Shown here piece by piece: positions 5,212 to 5,879 of a stretch of 5,879 nucleotides of DNA. Source of the stretch: Spirosomataceae bacterium. GTDB lineage: Bacteria; Bacteroidota; Bacteroidia; Cytophagales; Spirosomataceae. The stretch lies in assembly GCA_025455795.1 (NCBI GenBank), contig JALOLW010000413.1:1-5879 (forward strand). The letters are read 5' to 3'. Under the pieces are notes generated by a model that saw only the letters and a program-made list of their open reading frames with translations, searched no databases and was not told the DNA's origin. Within the stretch, counting starts at the first letter, position 1; each line of letters starts with the position of its first letter. The position numbers and the translations under genes are program-made.

Positions 5212-5247
5212 TGTGAGGATAGAGAGCCTTGTTATGGCTACTTAGCG

Positions 5248-5284
5248 CGTCGGAGACACGAAACTATGTTTTTTGTCTCCGACG
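5248..5284. repeat. Long hairpin 1 of an adjacent pair
   Basis: CGTCGGAGACA (5248-5258) pairs perfectly with TGTCTCCGACG (5274-5284). After one C-T mismatch and a G-T pair the stem continues as AAAC (5261-5264) with GTTT (5268-5271) around a TAT loop, making 16 pairs. It shares CG at 5283-5284 with the next hairpin. On the minus strand no T-tract follows, so it is not a standard terminator for the SusD-like gene; a REP-like intergenic element is possible. Confidence 0.8.
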
Positions 5285-5320
5285 GCAGTTTGACCGAAAC
5301 GTGGTTTGGTCAAACTGCCG
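5283..5320. repeat. Long hairpin 2 of an adjacent pair
   Basis: CGGCAGTTTGACC (5283-5295) pairs perfectly with GGTCAAACTGCCG (5308-5320), 13 bp. Past a bulged G the stem can continue as AAAC (5297-5300) with GTTT (5304-5307) around a GTG loop. It ends 20 bases from the SusD-like stop codon on the minus strand, so it may protect or terminate that transcript. Its inner part has the same AAAC-nnn-GTTT design as hairpin 1. Confidence 0.8.
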
Positions 5321-5340
5321 ATGCAGGAGAGCAGTGAGAA

Positions 5341-5879
5341 TCAATAGCTATCGTTTTGTCTCAAATAACCTGGGAGGTTGGAAGCCCCGTCAATAGCCGT
5401 TTGTGGAATAGGGAAAATGCGTTTTTTGGGGTCGTTGTTGGTCTTTTCGGTCCAAACGCCTTCGTACTTACCAAAACGAATGAGGTCGGTACGGCGTACC
5501 ATTTCCCAATACAACTCAAACCCTCGCTCACGCAAGAGCAAGTCGAGATTCATGCTCGTGAGCGCAGGGGCAGGTGTGCCTCCCGCCGTGCGCGACGCGC
5601 GTACCAAATTGACATCGGCCAATGCGCCCGCCGCGTCGTTGTTTTTGCGGAGTTTGGCCTCGGCGCGCATCAGATACACATCGGCCAAGCGGAGAATCGA
5701 AATATCGGCATCGCCAAGATTACGTCCCGACGCCGACTTTTTGCTGAATTCGTATTTCAACACCCGATAGCCCGTGTTGTAATCGCTACCCGCCACGGTG
5801 AAGTTGATGTTTTCGGTAAAATTGACGGGAAGAGTAGGGCGGTTGCGGGTAATGTTGAACAAGCGACCCACGCGGAAGT
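5341..5879 (-). CDS. SusD/RagB-family outer-membrane nutrient-binding lipoprotein, C-terminal part (partial)
   Basis: The last 178 residues of a SusD-like protein; the gene runs off the window at its 5' side, so the lipoprotein signal and N-terminal TPR helices are not seen. SusD proteins sit on the outer face of the outer membrane over a SusC TonB-dependent transporter and help bind glycans or other nutrients. Family features: the helix motif ISILRLADVYLMRAEAKL, the following helix with LADVNLVRASR, LLLRERGFELYWEMVRRTDLIRFGKYEG, and the end KKRIFPIPQTAIDGASNLPGYLRQNDSY. These match the conserved C-terminal SusD pattern of a Leu-Arg-rich helix, an E-R-x-x-E-L segment, a R-x-D-L-I-R-F segment and a terminal PIP...QN motif. 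The SusC partner normally lies upstream, outside the window. Substrate cannot be deduced. Its 3' end is followed by two long hairpins. Confidence 0.92.
   Translation of the reverse strand, partial: FRVGRLFNITRNRPTLPVNFTENINFTVAGSDYNTGYRVLKYEFSKKSASGRNLGDADISILRLADVYLMRAEAKLRKNNDAAGALADVNLVRASRTAGGTPAPALTSMNLDLLLRERGFELYWEMVRRTDLIRFGKYEGVWTEKTNNDPKKRIFPIPQTAIDGASNLPGYLRQNDSY

Noticed and set aside
5248..5320. CRISPR-like array
   Set aside because: The repeats are inverted, not direct, with no spaced repeat units and no cas genes nearby.
5378..5770. 130-codon plus-strand frame opposite the SusD-like gene
   Set aside because: The minus-strand frame carries the conserved SusD C-terminus; the plus-strand product is Ser/Arg-rich antisense.

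Overview
The window looks like chromosomal DNA from a Bacteroidota bacterium, probably order Cytophagales (Runella/Spirosoma-like). The grounds are: a SusD/RagB-family protein; two LytS-type sensor kinases and a LytTR response regulator of the kind common in this phylum; promoters matching the Bacteroidota -7 element TAnnTTTG; little use of Shine-Dalgarno sites; and moderate GC with many intergenic hairpins. The taxonomic call is inference from content, not from a search.

Layout. Bases 1-304 hold the end of a probable antitoxin gene and a RelE/ParE-type toxin whose 5' end seems frameshifted. Bases 455-1480 (+) encode a four-helix membrane LytS/YehU-type histidine kinase with no adjacent regulator. 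It ends in a terminator (1479-1504) that abuts or overlaps a promoter for the next unit. Bases 1529-3236 (+) form a tight three-gene operon: antitoxin (1529-1777), RelE/ParE toxin (1774-2124) and a MoeB/ThiF-type E1-like adenylyltransferase fused to a rhodanese domain (2124-3236). They are joined by ATGA and TAATG overlaps. The 3' end of the operon overlaps, tail to tail, a LytTR response regulator on the minus strand (3943-3224). Upstream of it on the same strand lies a second LytS-type kinase (5135-4107), its likely partner. The window closes inside the C-terminal part of a SusD-like nutrient-binding lipoprotein gene on the minus strand (5879-5341).

How the genes fit together. The minus-strand kinase and regulator make a plausible two-component system that senses an unknown cue at the inner membrane and controls transcription through LytTR DNA binding. 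The plus-strand kinase is an orphan here. The adenylyltransferase-rhodanese protein is expected to activate a small ubiquitin-like sulfur carrier (MoaD or ThiS type) and perhaps load it with sulfur, but no carrier gene is in the window.

Most unusual points: a 27-bp tandem duplication that turned the second toxin's stop codon into Tyr and added nine residues while keeping the overlap with the next gene; two adjacent long hairpins of similar design between the SusD gene and the kinase; a symmetric palindrome just upstream of the kinase promoter; and clusters of mutually exclusive inverted repeats between kinase and regulator. I found no CRISPR array, tRNA, rRNA, transposase or clearly new multi-gene system. 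Intergenic stretches longer than 100 bases are 305-454 (one weak hairpin), 3944-4106 (repeats and hairpins) and 5136-5340 (promoter, palindrome, double hairpin).
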